DNA of 26,048 nt from an uncultured Prevotella sp. (lineage in GTDB: Bacteria > Bacteroidota > Bacteroidia > Bacteroidales > Bacteroidaceae): assembly GCA_900557255.1 (NCBI GenBank), contig USSA01000029.1, positions 1 through 26,048 on the forward strand. Reading direction: 5' to 3'. The stretch's first letter is position 1. Each line of letters begins with the position of its first letter. This document shows, one piece after another, positions 1 through 8,243 of this stretch. The position numbers were made by a program, and so were the translations under genes. Below the pieces are notes generated by a model that was not told the DNA's origin, did no database searches, and was given only the letters and a program-made list of their open reading frames with translations.

Positions 1-217
1 CAGAATCTGCAGGTTTCAGATTTCCAAAAATGGTCTTCTTCGGAATATAGTATTTCCCCTTTGCTATCTTTTGCAGCTCGCCTTGGAGCACAAGACGGTT
101 GAGAGCTTTGGCGAGTGCCGGCTGATACCGCATCTCCACCCCAAAGTCTCTTGTTGTCAATACAACCCCTGCAGGGGTAGATGACAATTTTTCCTTTATC
201 AGTCTTGCTATAACCAT
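1..217 (-). CDS. AbiEi-like antitoxin (DUF6088 type), partial
   Basis: Partial gene: the first 72 codons are visible and the rest runs off the left edge. Reading down from the ATG at 217-215, the protein begins MVIARLIKEKLSSTPAGVVL and continues with a winged-helix-like stretch (QPALAKALNRLVLQGELQKI) and then KGKYYIPKKTIFG. This is the pattern of the N-terminal DNA-binding domain of AbiEi-type antitoxins (DUF6088) common in Bacteroidetes. Such antitoxins normally repress their own operon and neutralise an AbiEii nucleotidyltransferase toxin encoded just downstream, which here would lie outside the window. The start is supported by a GGAG ribosome-binding site about 6 nt upstream and by a Bacteroidetes promoter box at 240-247. 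The family call is from sequence pattern only; the toxin partner is inferred. Confidence 0.7.
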   Translation of the reverse strand, partial: MVIARLIKEKLSSTPAGVVLTTRDFGVEMRYQPALAKALNRLVLQGELQKIAKGKYYIPKKTIFGNLKPADS

Positions 218-239
218 GTTTATCTCCTTTTTTCGAGTG

Positions 240-247
240 CAAAGTTA
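240..247 (-). promoter_or_regulatory. Bacteroidetes -7 promoter box (TAACTTTG) for the AbiEi-like gene
   Basis: Read on the minus strand, 247-240 is TAACTTTG, a full match to the Bacteroidetes -7 consensus TAnnTTTG. It lies 22 nt upstream of the ATG at 217, with a GGAG ribosome-binding site in between. The -33 TTTG element is not clear. Confidence 0.6.
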
Positions 248-492
248 ATAAAAGTCTTGTTTTTTACGTCATAAACTTGACTTTTATATGTTTATTTAAC
301 CATTTTCATGCTATAATCCATCCCATACACCTTCATCCTCCCTTGTTTTTCCTTAGCAAATTTAGTTCAGCCCACCAGACTGTCAAGTACCGCCTTGCTA
401 TTAGCAGGTTATTTCATCAGCAGCCTTCCACCAATCAAAGATTGGGGTATTCCAATGAAATAATCTCCCAATTCCTTGTCTTGTCTGCCTCC

Positions 493-900
493 ATGTCCGA
501 ACTCTTGATTGCACGTAAAATCAATTCCCTCGATGAAGTCATAAAGGCTTCGAGAATAGGGAAGAAAAAGAAGTTTCACAATTTAATCCGAACAGATATG
601 AACGATATGATTAACGAAAGAGACAAGGAGTTTGCCAATGAGTTTTCACGCTTCGTGAACGGCAAGATGTGTTCCGCATCCAAGTTGGGCGCAGAGTTTG
701 CCAATGACCACCGCTTTCTTGTAAACGAGAAGTTCAAGGTGATGATGGCTTTCATGGAGCAGTTGGCAATAAACTATCAGAAGGGCTATTATGACCTTCG
801 CAATGAATGGGCTTGCACTTTGGCACATGCAGCCATTGAAGCCTTGCGTGAGCAGCAGCTCTACTATCCATCTTCATCAGAGTATTCACCCAATAAATAA
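493..900 (+). CDS. hypothetical protein, 135 aa, helical
   Basis: I do not recognise this protein. It starts MSELLIARKINSLDEVIKAS and is rich in charged helical segments, with two similar stretches (EFANEFSRFVNGK and EFANDHRFLVNEK) suggesting a small internal duplication. No signal peptide or membrane segment is seen. The reading frame stays open upstream to a TTG at 277, but that upstream translation looks non-coding, so the first ATG at 493 is preferred; no ribosome-binding site is obvious. It ends 7 nt before the DUF2958 gene and is probably the first gene of a four-gene plus-strand cluster. The 275 nt between it and the AbiEi-like gene hold only the leftward promoter and small imperfect inverted repeats. 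Confidence 0.55.
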   Translation: MSELLIARKINSLDEVIKASRIGKKKKFHNLIRTDMNDMINERDKEFANEFSRFVNGKMCSASKLGAEFANDHRFLVNEKFKVMMAFMEQLAINYQKGYYDLRNEWACTLAHAAIEALREQQLYYPSSSEYSPNK

Positions 901-907
901 TGCAGTT

Positions 908-1282
908 ATGACAAGCAGATTGATTACACCTCAGTTGGCGGAGCAGTTCAAGCAATATCCGCTTTATTCACAGGACGGCAAGAAGAAGGATGCCATTTGC
1001 CAATGCGTCTTCTTCATCGGCAAAGTCCGTTGGTATGTATTGGAAGGTCAGCCGGAAGGCAATGACTTCACGCTGTTCTCTATCGTTGTCGGTCTTGCCG
1101 ATACAGAATATGGCTATGCTTCCATCAAGGAAATGGAAAGTATCAGCGTGGATGTCGGACATTACCTTCCCAAGATACCGATATTGCAGGACAAGAGCTT
1201 CAAGCCTTGCCCAATCGGAAACATTCCCGACGAGAGATTGCAGTCGTTTCTGTCTGACATGTATGACAGGGAAGAAGTTTAA
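908..1282 (+). CDS. DUF2958 domain protein
   Basis: A 124-aa protein starting MTSRLITPQLAEQFKQYPLY. The order of motifs matches DUF2958: an N-terminal LITPQLAEQ..PLYSQDG helix/turn, a CVFFIGKVRWYVLEG strand pair, a central FSIVVGLADTEYGY segment, and an I.EMESI helix followed by LQDKSFKP. DUF2958 proteins are small cytoplasmic proteins commonly carried by conjugative elements and plasmids; no biochemical function is established that I can cite. The ATG at 908 is preferred over upstream in-frame starts because the family homology begins there and the upstream gene ends at 900. It is probably co-transcribed with its neighbours. Confidence 0.75.
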   Translation: MTSRLITPQLAEQFKQYPLYSQDGKKKDAICQCVFFIGKVRWYVLEGQPEGNDFTLFSIVVGLADTEYGYASIKEMESISVDVGHYLPKIPILQDKSFKPCPIGNIPDERLQSFLSDMYDREEV

Positions 1283-1291
1283 ACCATTCAT

Positions 1292-1318
1292 CAGCCGTAG
1301 GCTTCTTGCCTATGGCTG
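1292..1318 (+). promoter_or_regulatory. intergenic hairpin between DUF2958 gene and 1335 gene
   Basis: CAGCCGTAGGC (1292-1302) pairs with GCCTATGGCTG (1308-1318) across the 5-nt loop TTCTT, giving an 11-bp stem with one G-T wobble. It starts 10 nt after a stop codon and ends 17 nt before the next ATG. No U-run follows, so it is more likely an mRNA processing or stability element, or a weak attenuator, than an intrinsic terminator. Confidence 0.4.
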
Positions 1319-1334
1319 CTAAAAATCAAACTAT

Positions 1335-1706
1335 ATGATACAGCAAAAGATAACGGAGATAGCCGAAATATTAGGATGGAGCGTTGATTTCTCCGAGCCA
1401 CAAAATGGCAAGACAGATGTAAACTTCGCCAAATACACTTCCTATGGTCAAGATTTCAATTTCAGCGTGGAACTTGAAGACGATGATATAGAAGCCTTCA
1501 TCGACAATATCCATGAGTATTACGAGAACTTTGATGTTGACGAGGAAGCGTACATTTGGATTGGCTCAGACGGTCACGGCAAAAATGGCGCACCTTACCA
1601 CATTGCCGATATAGTCAAAGACATGGAGGAAGCCGAAGTCATGATGGCTGACCTTTATGAGGCATTCAGACAATATTATTCACAGTTGGAACTTCAAGCC
1701 GTATGA
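1335..1706 (+). CDS. conserved-type acidic hypothetical protein, 123 aa
   Basis: Strongly acidic small protein starting MIQQKITEIAEILGWSVDFS. Notable segments are a FSVELEDDDIEAFIDNIHEYYENFDVD-type acidic helix (residues about 45-72) and YIWIGSDGHGKNGAPYHIAD (about 73-92), which looks like a conserved core. The general look (short, very acidic, in a mobile element) recalls DNA-mimic antirestriction proteins such as ArdA, but I see no specific match and make no functional claim. Its stop overlaps the next start (ATGA at 1703-1706), indicating translational coupling with the 93-aa gene downstream. Confidence 0.65.
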   Translation: MIQQKITEIAEILGWSVDFSEPQNGKTDVNFAKYTSYGQDFNFSVELEDDDIEAFIDNIHEYYENFDVDEEAYIWIGSDGHGKNGAPYHIADIVKDMEEAEVMMADLYEAFRQYYSQLELQAV

Positions 1707-1984
1707 CAATAGAACAATATCTTTACCGCCTATGTCGAAACATTCTCAATGAGCGTTTCGACTGGCGCAAATACCTTACCACCCGAAGCTATTTCGGCAG
1801 AGACCTTTGCGTCACTCCGCTCCATGTCTCCTATGGACAAATTGGCTATACCATCCATTTCCCTTACTCTCGTGACCCAATGCCTGAACTCGCATACGAT
1901 TGGGAAATGAACGACCTCACCATCGATGAGGAAGATTGGCAGAAATGGCTATCACCCGAAGAAGATGATGAGAAGGAAGAATAA
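1703..1984 (+). CDS. hypothetical protein, 93 aa, acidic C-terminus
   Basis: Not recognised. The protein starts MTIEQYLYRLCRNILNERFD, has an aromatic-rich middle (YFGRDLCVTPLHVSYGQIGY) and ends in an acidic tail (SPEEDDEKEE). The start codon overlaps the stop of the preceding gene by 4 nt (ATGA), so it is almost certainly translated with it. It is the last gene of the plus-strand cluster; the stop at 1982-1984 is followed 13 nt later by the bidirectional terminator hairpin. Confidence 0.6.
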   Translation: MTIEQYLYRLCRNILNERFDWRKYLTTRSYFGRDLCVTPLHVSYGQIGYTIHFPYSRDPMPELAYDWEMNDLTIDEEDWQKWLSPEEDDEKEE

Positions 1985-1997
1985 AACTCCCAAAACG

Positions 1998-2049
1998 AAA
2001 AATCCAAGATGCTTACACATTATTATATATGTGCGCATCTTGGATTTTT
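1998..2049. terminator. bidirectional intrinsic terminator
   Basis: AAAAATCCAAGATGC (1998-2012) and GCATCTTGGATTTTT (2035-2049) are perfect 15-bp inverted arms around a 22-nt loop. The outer A/T run gives a U-tract for transcripts from either strand. It sits exactly between the converging plus-strand cluster (ends 1984) and the long minus-strand operon (ends 2074), so it can terminate both. Confidence 0.85.
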
Positions 2050-2073
2050 GCATGTTTACCACAGATTGACTCG

Positions 2074-3294
2074 TTACCGACGGAACGCAGACCGTGCGAC
2101 TTTTTCCTCTTCTACCTCAGTCTGCTCATTATCATTTGATGATGCAGATTGCTTCATGTCCTTTTCTTCTTTATCTTTTTTCGAAACCGATACATCCTCA
2201 CTCTGCAGCTCCTTTATTTCCAATGCCACCTCGTCAATTCTCTGCGTGAGAATAGACGTTGCCTTTTTCACATCCATCAAGGTGGTCTTGATGAAACTTG
2301 GCGACTCTTTCAGACTGCCAAGCCATGATTTCAGATAGGCGGCACTGTCCTCTTTCAAATTCTTGGTCATGCCATACTTCTGGCACACCAACGCACTGCC
2401 CAACTCTGCAACCAGTTCCTCACGTGCATATTCATCGGAACCAAAGCCCGACTGCGGTTTGAGACGGTTCAACTGATCTTCCGCTCCTGTCGAGTGAACC
2501 ATCTCATGAAACGCTGTTCCATACCACGACTCACCATCCTTGAACTGTGACTTCTCAGGAATGGTTATCTGGTTGCGGGAAATGGAGTAGAACGCATTGT
2601 CCTGGTGCTCGATGTTGATGGGGCAAATCCATCTCTGCTCCTTGAACATCTGGTCAACAGCAGGAAACGAATACATGTCACCTTCCTTCACCAATGCCTT
2701 TTCGGGCTTGTTCTCCGCTTCCAACTTGGCATACAATTCCGGTCTTGCCTCCTTCAGATTGGTCTGTGCCACATTGAACACCTGGTACACATTCAACTTC
2801 GGATAGACATTATACTCCTTCTGCTCCTCAGCACTCATTCGCTTGTAGTCGTCATAGGGTATCTTTTCTTTTGTCTCTTTGTGTACAATGGTGAAACTCG
2901 TCAGCATCACAGGAAAACTCTTCTCTCCCTTGTTGATGCAGACCTTGGGCAACGGCTCGCCATTAGCATCCGTCATCTGCTTCTTGTTACCTTGCTTGTC
3001 GGTCTGATAGTTCAAACCCACTGCACGGTTAAAGGTGCAAAACACTGGCAACTCGTAGCCTTTCTTCTCGCAGAGCATGGTGAGCAGCAAGGCATTCATA
3101 CCGTTATACTCTCTGCCAGACAGGTTCTTCGGCCAGCTCAATGTACCTTCCGTAAACCAAGGCTTTTGCCATCCGTCCTTGCTTCCCAACGACTCGATTT
3201 TCTCTATCATCATGTTGGCGAAGGTGTCCAAGGCTCTGTCCTCAGCATTTTTTCCATCGCCATTATTCTGTGGACTCTTATTGTAATATGCCAT
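2074..3294 (-). CDS. ArdC-like antirestriction protein: ssDNA-binding domain + zincin metallopeptidase
   Basis: A 406-aa protein with two recognisable parts. Residues about 18-175 resemble the ArdC N-terminal ssDNA-binding domain: WQKPWF, a GREYNGMNALLL segment and a KGEKSFPVMLTSF strand. Residues about 225-320 are a zincin-like metallopeptidase domain with the zinc motif AFHEMVHSTG (H263, E264, H267) and a downstream Glu-rich helix (YAREELVAELGSA) that supplies the expected third ligand. The C-terminus is a charged linker followed by the basic tail RSAFRR. ArdC proteins of conjugative plasmids protect incoming DNA from restriction, and related proteins can travel with the transferred strand; that role is inferred here. 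It is the last gene of the long minus-strand operon, 5 nt after the OB-fold gene, with the terminator just downstream. Confidence 0.85.
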   Translation of the reverse strand: MAYYNKSPQNNGDGKNAEDRALDTFANMMIEKIESLGSKDGWQKPWFTEGTLSWPKNLSGREYNGMNALLLTMLCEKKGYELPVFCTFNRAVGLNYQTDKQGNKKQMTDANGEPLPKVCINKGEKSFPVMLTSFTIVHKETKEKIPYDDYKRMSAEEQKEYNVYPKLNVYQVFNVAQTNLKEARPELYAKLEAENKPEKALVKEGDMYSFPAVDQMFKEQRWICPINIEHQDNAFYSISRNQITIPEKSQFKDGESWYGTAFHEMVHSTGAEDQLNRLKPQSGFGSDEYAREELVAELGSALVCQKYGMTKNLKEDSAAYLKSWLGSLKESPSFIKTTLMDVKKATSILTQRIDEVALEIKELQSEDVSVSKKDKEEKDMKQSASSNDNEQTEVEEEKVARSAFRR

Positions 3295-3299
3295 ACTTG

Positions 3300-3905
3300 C
3301 TAATTGTTAGGGTGATACGGTTTCTTCTCCCACTGACTCAACTCCGCCACCTTGCAGCCCAGGTTGAGTCTGTCGTTATACACCGAGATTTCCAACTCGC
3401 CCTTTGCCTCGATGGCGGCTTTCGACTGCAGCCATTCTTCCTTTTCTTCCGAGAAACGGACAAAGCGCACCCATGTAAAGGCAAATTCTTCTCCGATCTT
3501 CTCTGCACTGAAAGCCGAAAACATCAGAAAAGTTTTTCCATTTTTGTCCTTCTTCATATCAATATCCTTACCGACTTTGCCCTTGAAGTCCATATCTCCC
3601 ACGATGCCATCCTTGTTTTCTGCAGCAGACTGGCTCACTTCGATTCCTTTCAAGTTGAAATACAGGTTGTCGTCTTTCTTCTTGAAGGTAAGCACACCTT
3701 TCACATCGATGCGATTGCCCACAACGATAGCTTCGACACAATCTCCATCCATGATGCAGCTTACCATCACCGTCTTGTTGATACCTTTCTTGGCTGGCAC
3801 CACCACATCTACGGAATATGTAGTAAACGGCATTCCGTCCTTTCCTTTGCGAACCACAGCAGCCTTGCTGACGGTTCCGCACACACTTACGTTACATTTA
3901 ATCAT
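3300..3905 (-). CDS. double OB-fold-like (SSB-like) protein
   Basis: A 201-aa soluble protein that appears to be two copies of one beta-barrel. Copy 1 (about residues 1-90) runs VCGTVSKAAVVRKGKDGMPF...GNRIDVKGVLTFKKKDDNLY; copy 2 (about 106-190) runs FKGKVGKDIDMKKDKNGKTF...IEAKGELEISVYNDRLNL. In both, a GxV strand, a KxGxxF/T turn and a late (V/A)KGxL strand recur, as in OB-folds of single-stranded DNA-binding proteins. The usual acidic SSB tail is missing; the end is WEKKPYHPNN. It lies 5 nt upstream of the ArdC-like gene and probably works with it on transferred ssDNA (inference). A 74-nt gap separates it from the gene before it, with no clear promoter. Confidence 0.65.
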   Translation of the reverse strand: MIKCNVSVCGTVSKAAVVRKGKDGMPFTTYSVDVVVPAKKGINKTVMVSCIMDGDCVEAIVVGNRIDVKGVLTFKKKDDNLYFNLKGIEVSQSAAENKDGIVGDMDFKGKVGKDIDMKKDKNGKTFLMFSAFSAEKIGEEFAFTWVRFVRFSEEKEEWLQSKAAIEAKGELEISVYNDRLNLGCKVAELSQWEKKPYHPNN

Positions 3906-3979
3906 AGCTCAAATACTTTTTTATTCGTTTTCAATCGACCAAGATGTGGAACCTTCAAGTATCTGATTATTTCCAAATG

Positions 3980-4174
3980 TCAATCATCCATCATGGGTGC
4001 TCTGGTTATTTCTCGAAACAGCCAGACTCCCACCATGACATTGACCCCGATATATCCGACAGCTGCATACACTCCGCCCAACAAATAGGCACCATATGCC
4101 ACTGCCGTAAATAGCGACAATCCCATCAATAGAGGAACCGCTACCGCTAACCATCTTTTCATTCTTTCCTTCAT
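3980..4174 (-). CDS. small two-helix membrane protein, 64 aa
   Basis: Short protein starting MKERMKRWLAVAVPLLMGLS, with two hydrophobic helices (about residues 8-29 and 32-50) separated by a Gly/Tyr turn and a short acidic end (PMMDD). An in-frame ATG exists at 4234, but the start at 4174 is preferred: it lies 4 nt after the stop of the upstream hydrolase gene (4179), has an AAGGA-like ribosome-binding site, and gives a normal positive-inside membrane start. Function unknown. Its position directly after a cell-wall hydrolase gene allows a holin-like or anchoring role, but nothing in the sequence proves this. Confidence 0.6.
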   Translation of the reverse strand: MKERMKRWLAVAVPLLMGLSLFTAVAYGAYLLGGVYAAVGYIGVNVMVGVWLFREITRAPMMDD

Positions 4175-4178
4175 GTCC

Positions 4179-5783
4179 TTACTTTCGTTGCATTGTCTGA
4201 CTTTGACCTTCTTGCTGTTCCAGGACACGTTCATAGTTTTGCGATGCCTGTTGCGTCAGCACGATAGTATTCACCATTCCAGCGATGCGCATTTTCTTGG
4301 CATCATTGCTCAGGTTTGTATCACCCAACACTTGCGACAATCTACAGAACTCCGCATTTGTCAGCTCTCTCGTCACTTTGGTAGTGCCATTGTCCGCTTG
4401 CAACACAGCCTTTCCATTGTCGCCAACACTCAGCACGCACTCCTTCATAGTCGGCATCAACGGTTTCAAGTCCACCTGCCTTTTGCTTACAGCTTCTGAG
4501 ATTTGCGCTTTTTGCTCTTCCTCACTTTTACTGTCTATCTGCACGGCGAGTGCAAGCAGACTGCTATACATGGTTGTTACCAATCCCATGATAGGATCTG
4601 CACTCGACAGTCCTGTGCTTGCATCCTCAGATGACAACAGCTTCTTCATCCAATCATCAGGCGACAGACTGGTATCTACTCCCGAACCATTGTCTTTGTA
4701 TTTTGCCAGCAGGTCATTACCGTTATACAATGCCTGTTGCTTCAGATTACCTTTCTGTGCTATCTCTGCCAAGTATGATGCAGGATCCACATCCCTTGTC
4801 TTGCCGTCTGCCGATATGTTTTTCACTCCGAAATGCAAGTGTTCGCCAGTAGTGCGTGTGCCGGTATTTCCCGACACACCTAACTTTTGCCCTGCTTTCA
4901 CCTCGTCACCCACCTTCACAGCAATACTGTCCAAGTGCATATAGGTGGTCTGTACCTTGCTTCCGTCCAATCTGCTATATTCCACTGTCACAGACTTGCC
5001 ACCGCCAGTATTGGCATTGTGGTTCACAGCTACCACCTTGCCGCCATTCTCTGTAGCCAGCACATCATCATGCTTGGCTCTGATGTCAATGCCCTTGTGC
5101 ATCTGCTGTTTGCTTTTATCCATAGGGTCTTGACGCATACCGAATGGAGAAGTGACAAACAAGAACTCGTCCCTTTTCACGGGGAATGAGTATTTGTCGT
5201 TGGTTGTTTGAGATGCTGTTTGCTTCTTTTCGTCATTATTGGATGGCGATACCGAAGACGATACCGTTGCTGAAGTCCTTGCATTCTGTTCTACGCCGAA
5301 CTTCTTGCCCTCAGCCCTCATCTCTCGCATCACCTGTTGGTCATACTTCTGTAATCCATTGATCTCGATAATCTTTTGTAAACTGGCTGCATATCCTCCA
5401 CTGGTGGCATAACCGCCTCGCTCAATGCCTTTTGTCCATCCCTTGTAATCATCGGGAGAGAGTTTGAAGCATTGGCTGTAGCGGCTGCTGTTCTTCAATA
5501 TCTTGGAATGGTGCTCGTATGAGTCACCCACCGTGGCATACTTGCAGAACTTCTCATTCGGCTTGTCATCGGTGTAGACAAGATAATCGCCACCGTTATT
5601 CAACCAACTTTTCGAAGCCTTCACGCCAAAGTGGTTGTTGCCCAACTGCGACAGTTCACTCTGTCCATTACGGCTTTCCAAGATGCCTTGCGCCAAGGTG
5701 ACAGAGGCTGGGATGCCATATCGCTTCATCTGCTCCATCGCCTCGGCAGCATATCTTTCTGCATATTGCTGATTCTTGCTCAT
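4179..5783 (-). CDS. bifunctional peptidoglycan hydrolase: glucosaminidase + M23 endopeptidase
   Basis: A 534-aa protein with two cell-wall-cutting domains. Residues about 5-150 match the FlgJ-like/GH73 glucosaminidase fold: GIPASVTLAQGILESRNGQS with the likely catalytic Glu36, then NNHFGVKAS and YATVGDSYEHHSKIL. Residues about 200-335 are an M23 (LytM-type) zinc endopeptidase with complete motifs: HKGID (H229, D233), YMHL (H283) and EHLHFG (H315, H317). A Ser/Thr/Gln-rich linker joins them, and a long helical region follows to residue 534. No signal peptide is visible, so it must reach the wall by the conjugation channel, by lysis or by another route. It fits local wall opening for a type IV secretion channel. 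Both active sites look intact. Confidence 0.85.
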   Translation of the reverse strand: MSKNQQYAERYAAEAMEQMKRYGIPASVTLAQGILESRNGQSELSQLGNNHFGVKASKSWLNNGGDYLVYTDDKPNEKFCKYATVGDSYEHHSKILKNSSRYSQCFKLSPDDYKGWTKGIERGGYATSGGYAASLQKIIEINGLQKYDQQVMREMRAEGKKFGVEQNARTSATVSSSVSPSNNDEKKQTASQTTNDKYSFPVKRDEFLFVTSPFGMRQDPMDKSKQQMHKGIDIRAKHDDVLATENGGKVVAVNHNANTGGGKSVTVEYSRLDGSKVQTTYMHLDSIAVKVGDEVKAGQKLGVSGNTGTRTTGEHLHFGVKNISADGKTRDVDPASYLAEIAQKGNLKQQALYNGNDLLAKYKDNGSGVDTSLSPDDWMKKLLSSEDASTGLSSADPIMGLVTTMYSSLLALAVQIDSKSEEEQKAQISEAVSKRQVDLKPLMPTMKECVLSVGDNGKAVLQADNGTTKVTRELTNAEFCRLSQVLGDTNLSNDAKKMRIAGMVNTIVLTQQASQNYERVLEQQEGQSQTMQRK

Positions 5784-5801
5784 GTCTTTATATCCTCATT
5801 A

Positions 5802-8219
5802 TTATCGCTTCATACCGCCAGAACGCTGCTGTTCCTCAGTATTTTGTTCCTCTTGCTTCTGCTTGGGTGCCTCCAACTGGTCACAGATAGCTACTCGTTC
5901 TCCTGCTCGGATAAGCTTGGGTAGATAGGTGTCCAAGGCATGATGTGGAAAGCCAGCCATGTAGGGACCAGCTTGGGTGTTTCTCTTTGTCAATGTAATC
6001 CCCAACACTTCCGTTCCTCGCTTGGCATCCTGTTCATACATCTCATAAAAATCACCTACACGAAACAGCAGCAAAGCATCTGGATGCTTGGCTTTCAACT
6101 TCTTCCATTGCTTCATGATGGGAGAGTCCTTGGTCTCTTCCTTCTGCTTACCCTTTGTTTCTTCCTTCTTTTCCACAGTAGCGTTATTATCTCTTTGAAC
6201 AGTCGCATCCTTCTCTTCCCTAATATCTGTCTTTTCCTCAGAGGAAGCTTGCTTGTTCTCCTCCTCGTGATACTCTCGATGTTCTTCCTCATGCTTATCG
6301 GTGGAGACTTGCGTTTCTTGCTTCACCTCGGTTTCCTCAACTTGCTTTTCAGATGCAGTCTGCTCCTGCGTCTGTCCTTTCTGCAGGATGTCAGCAAACA
6401 AGGTTGCTGCAAGATGTTTCTTATACTCGTTTTTGTCTTCGGCTATCCACATCCGTTGCCATTGGCTTGGCGATACTACACGAGGCTGCAACTTGTCTGC
6501 GCCATCAATGGTGGCTGCACACAGAATGACATCGTTCTTTGCCTTGAACACGTTCACTTTCTGTATGCGGTTCATGTCCACCTCGTTGTGCTGACCGCTG
6601 CCAAACAAGTCCACCTTCAGGTCTGGCTTTGTCTCTGCCATCGCATAGTATTTCTGTGCCAGTTCCACTCTCAGACTGTCCATCGTGTCCTGCGCCTGTT
6701 TCAATGTGGTGAAGAAGCGGTTCAAATCCGCCTTGTCGGGATAGATAGAGAATGCCTTTTGTCCTTCTGGCTTGATATACATCGCCCAACGCTTGTTGTC
6801 ATCCTGCACCATCTGTATGCGGTCGAAGCCCACCTGCTTGCTCTGGCTCACAGCATCGCTTACTTCTATCTTGGATATGTCTTCCAATTGCCAGTTCTTC
6901 AATCTTGCAACGGTGATGTCCTTTCCTGCAAAATAGCCGTCATCAGGATGGTAGCCTAATGCACCATTTGGGTTATAGAACTTGACAGACAGAAAACCTT
7001 CCTTCTGCAAGGCATGTTCGATGCGCTGCTTGCTCATGCCCGACACCTCGTTGTTCACTTCCAAGGATGCTCCTGCGGGCAATACCACATCGGCACTCTT
7101 GTTTTCCTTGTCCCTTACTATCACCACAAACTTTTGTTCGCTGTCGGGATGCTTGGCTATCTCATCTGCCACAAAGTAGTGTTTGGGCATCTGCGCTTGC
7201 ATCTCGGTGGTCTGCTGCTCGTTCTTCAAGGATGAATATTCTATTTTCTCGCCACGCTCTGCCTTGCGAATAACGTCCAAGGCATTGTTCACATCACTCT
7301 CTATGGCATCTATCAGACATGGATTTTCCTTCAATTCGCGGTTCCAGTAATCCACCAGTCCCATGTTCTCCTTGGAAATCTTGGCTGGCATACCCATTTC
7401 CATCATCTTGATACCCGAAGCCAGTTCCACCACCAGTTTCTCTTGCTTCACGGCATCCTCCGATGGTGCAATGCCATTCTTCATCACCATGCCTTCCCTT
7501 GCCAGTCGCTGTTGATGTCCTGTGGCACTCACCACTTGACGCAGCATCTCCTGCACATAATCGCTATATTGCTCAAAGTTTTCTTGTTTTGGCATATACA
7601 CAGCATCTTTTTCTGTGTCATAATGTGCCACTCCGCTTCCGTCTTTGCGCACCGCCATCAGGTTGTCCTTCATCTTCTGGATGAAGTCATTCACTTGGCT
7701 ACGCAATGCCTTGTCTTCATTCGCAACGACATTTTCCTTCACCACTTCTTCATATTTCTCCTTGTCTTTTAGTGGCAGCATGGTCTGGTCGATATTGAAC
7801 AGCACTCGAATTTCCCGATTGTGGATGCCCTTGTACTGTGTCTGATCGGTAGCCGACAATTCCTGGTAGTCCTTTCTGCTGATGATGTCCTCTGGATTAT
7901 GTCGGTTCACATACTTGTTCCACGCATACCAGTTGAACGGCACGCCTCTCTCATGCGCCATCACAGACTCGTCTCGCTTCTTGGCTTCGCTAAATAACGT
8001 GTAAAGATTTGTAGAAAATCCGTTCTTGTCGGAGTTCAATCCCATCACGAGGGCATTGAACGGACTCACTGCCGCTCCCTTTGGGTAAAACCGTGGATAT
8101 TGCTTTCCTTGCTCGTTCAGCCAGACACCCTTGTTGTCGGCTGCTTTCGACAGGGCCTCGGTAATCAGTGACACTTGACGCTCTGCCGCATTCTTCTCTT
8201 GTGGACTTTTCTCTTTCAT
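5802..8219 (-). CDS. ArdC-like protein fused to a MutS domain I
   Basis: An 805-aa multidomain polyvalent-type protein. Residues about 25-150 resemble an ArdC N-terminal domain ([52 protein letters not shown]). Residues about 200-300 align with the ArdC metallopeptidase region, but the HExxH is lost ([16 protein letters not shown]), so this part is probably inactive. Residues about 350-620 look DUF3945-like or related. A highly charged linker (about 630-698) leads to residues 699-786, a clear MutS domain I ([47 protein letters not shown]). The Phe-x-Glu pair that contacts mismatches in MutS is kept in GDFYEM. The protein ends RSGGMKR. The combination suggests a DNA-handling protein acting on transferred ssDNA or heteroduplex; the role is inferred. 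Confidence 0.75.
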   Translation of the reverse strand: MKEKSPQEKNAAERQVSLITEALSKAADNKGVWLNEQGKQYPRFYPKGAAVSPFNALVMGLNSDKNGFSTNLYTLFSEAKKRDESVMAHERGVPFNWYAWNKYVNRHNPEDIISRKDYQELSATDQTQYKGIHNREIRVLFNIDQTMLPLKDKEKYEEVVKENVVANEDKALRSQVNDFIQKMKDNLMAVRKDGSGVAHYDTEKDAVYMPKQENFEQYSDYVQEMLRQVVSATGHQQRLAREGMVMKNGIAPSEDAVKQEKLVVELASGIKMMEMGMPAKISKENMGLVDYWNRELKENPCLIDAIESDVNNALDVIRKAERGEKIEYSSLKNEQQTTEMQAQMPKHYFVADEIAKHPDSEQKFVVIVRDKENKSADVVLPAGASLEVNNEVSGMSKQRIEHALQKEGFLSVKFYNPNGALGYHPDDGYFAGKDITVARLKNWQLEDISKIEVSDAVSQSKQVGFDRIQMVQDDNKRWAMYIKPEGQKAFSIYPDKADLNRFFTTLKQAQDTMDSLRVELAQKYYAMAETKPDLKVDLFGSGQHNEVDMNRIQKVNVFKAKNDVILCAATIDGADKLQPRVVSPSQWQRMWIAEDKNEYKKHLAATLFADILQKGQTQEQTASEKQVEETEVKQETQVSTDKHEEEHREYHEEENKQASSEEKTDIREEKDATVQRDNNATVEKKEETKGKQKEETKDSPIMKQWKKLKAKHPDALLLFRVGDFYEMYEQDAKRGTEVLGITLTKRNTQAGPYMAGFPHHALDTYLPKLIRAGERVAICDQLEAPKQKQEEQNTEEQQRSGGMKR

Positions 8220-8243
8220 TGTATGATTGTTTTACGTTTTATC

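Noticed and set aside
277..492. Extending the 493 gene upstream to the TTG at 277
   Set aside because: The added sequence is rich in His, Phe and Ser with no helical pattern like the rest, and TTG at 277 has no ribosome-binding site; the open frame is probably chance.
1335..1706. Calling the acidic 123-aa protein ArdA
   Set aside because: Only its acidity and mobile-element setting fit; no specific ArdA motif is visible.
2605..4088. Long open frames on the plus strand opposite the ArdC and OB-fold genes
   Set aside because: They are antisense shadows: the minus-strand proteins have clear domain motifs, while the plus-strand translations are Leu/His/Cys-rich without family features.
5940..6959. 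A 339-codon open frame on the plus strand
   Set aside because: It lies entirely opposite the ArdC/MutS fusion and reads as low-complexity Leu/Phe/His sequence; no ribosome-binding site or domain supports it.
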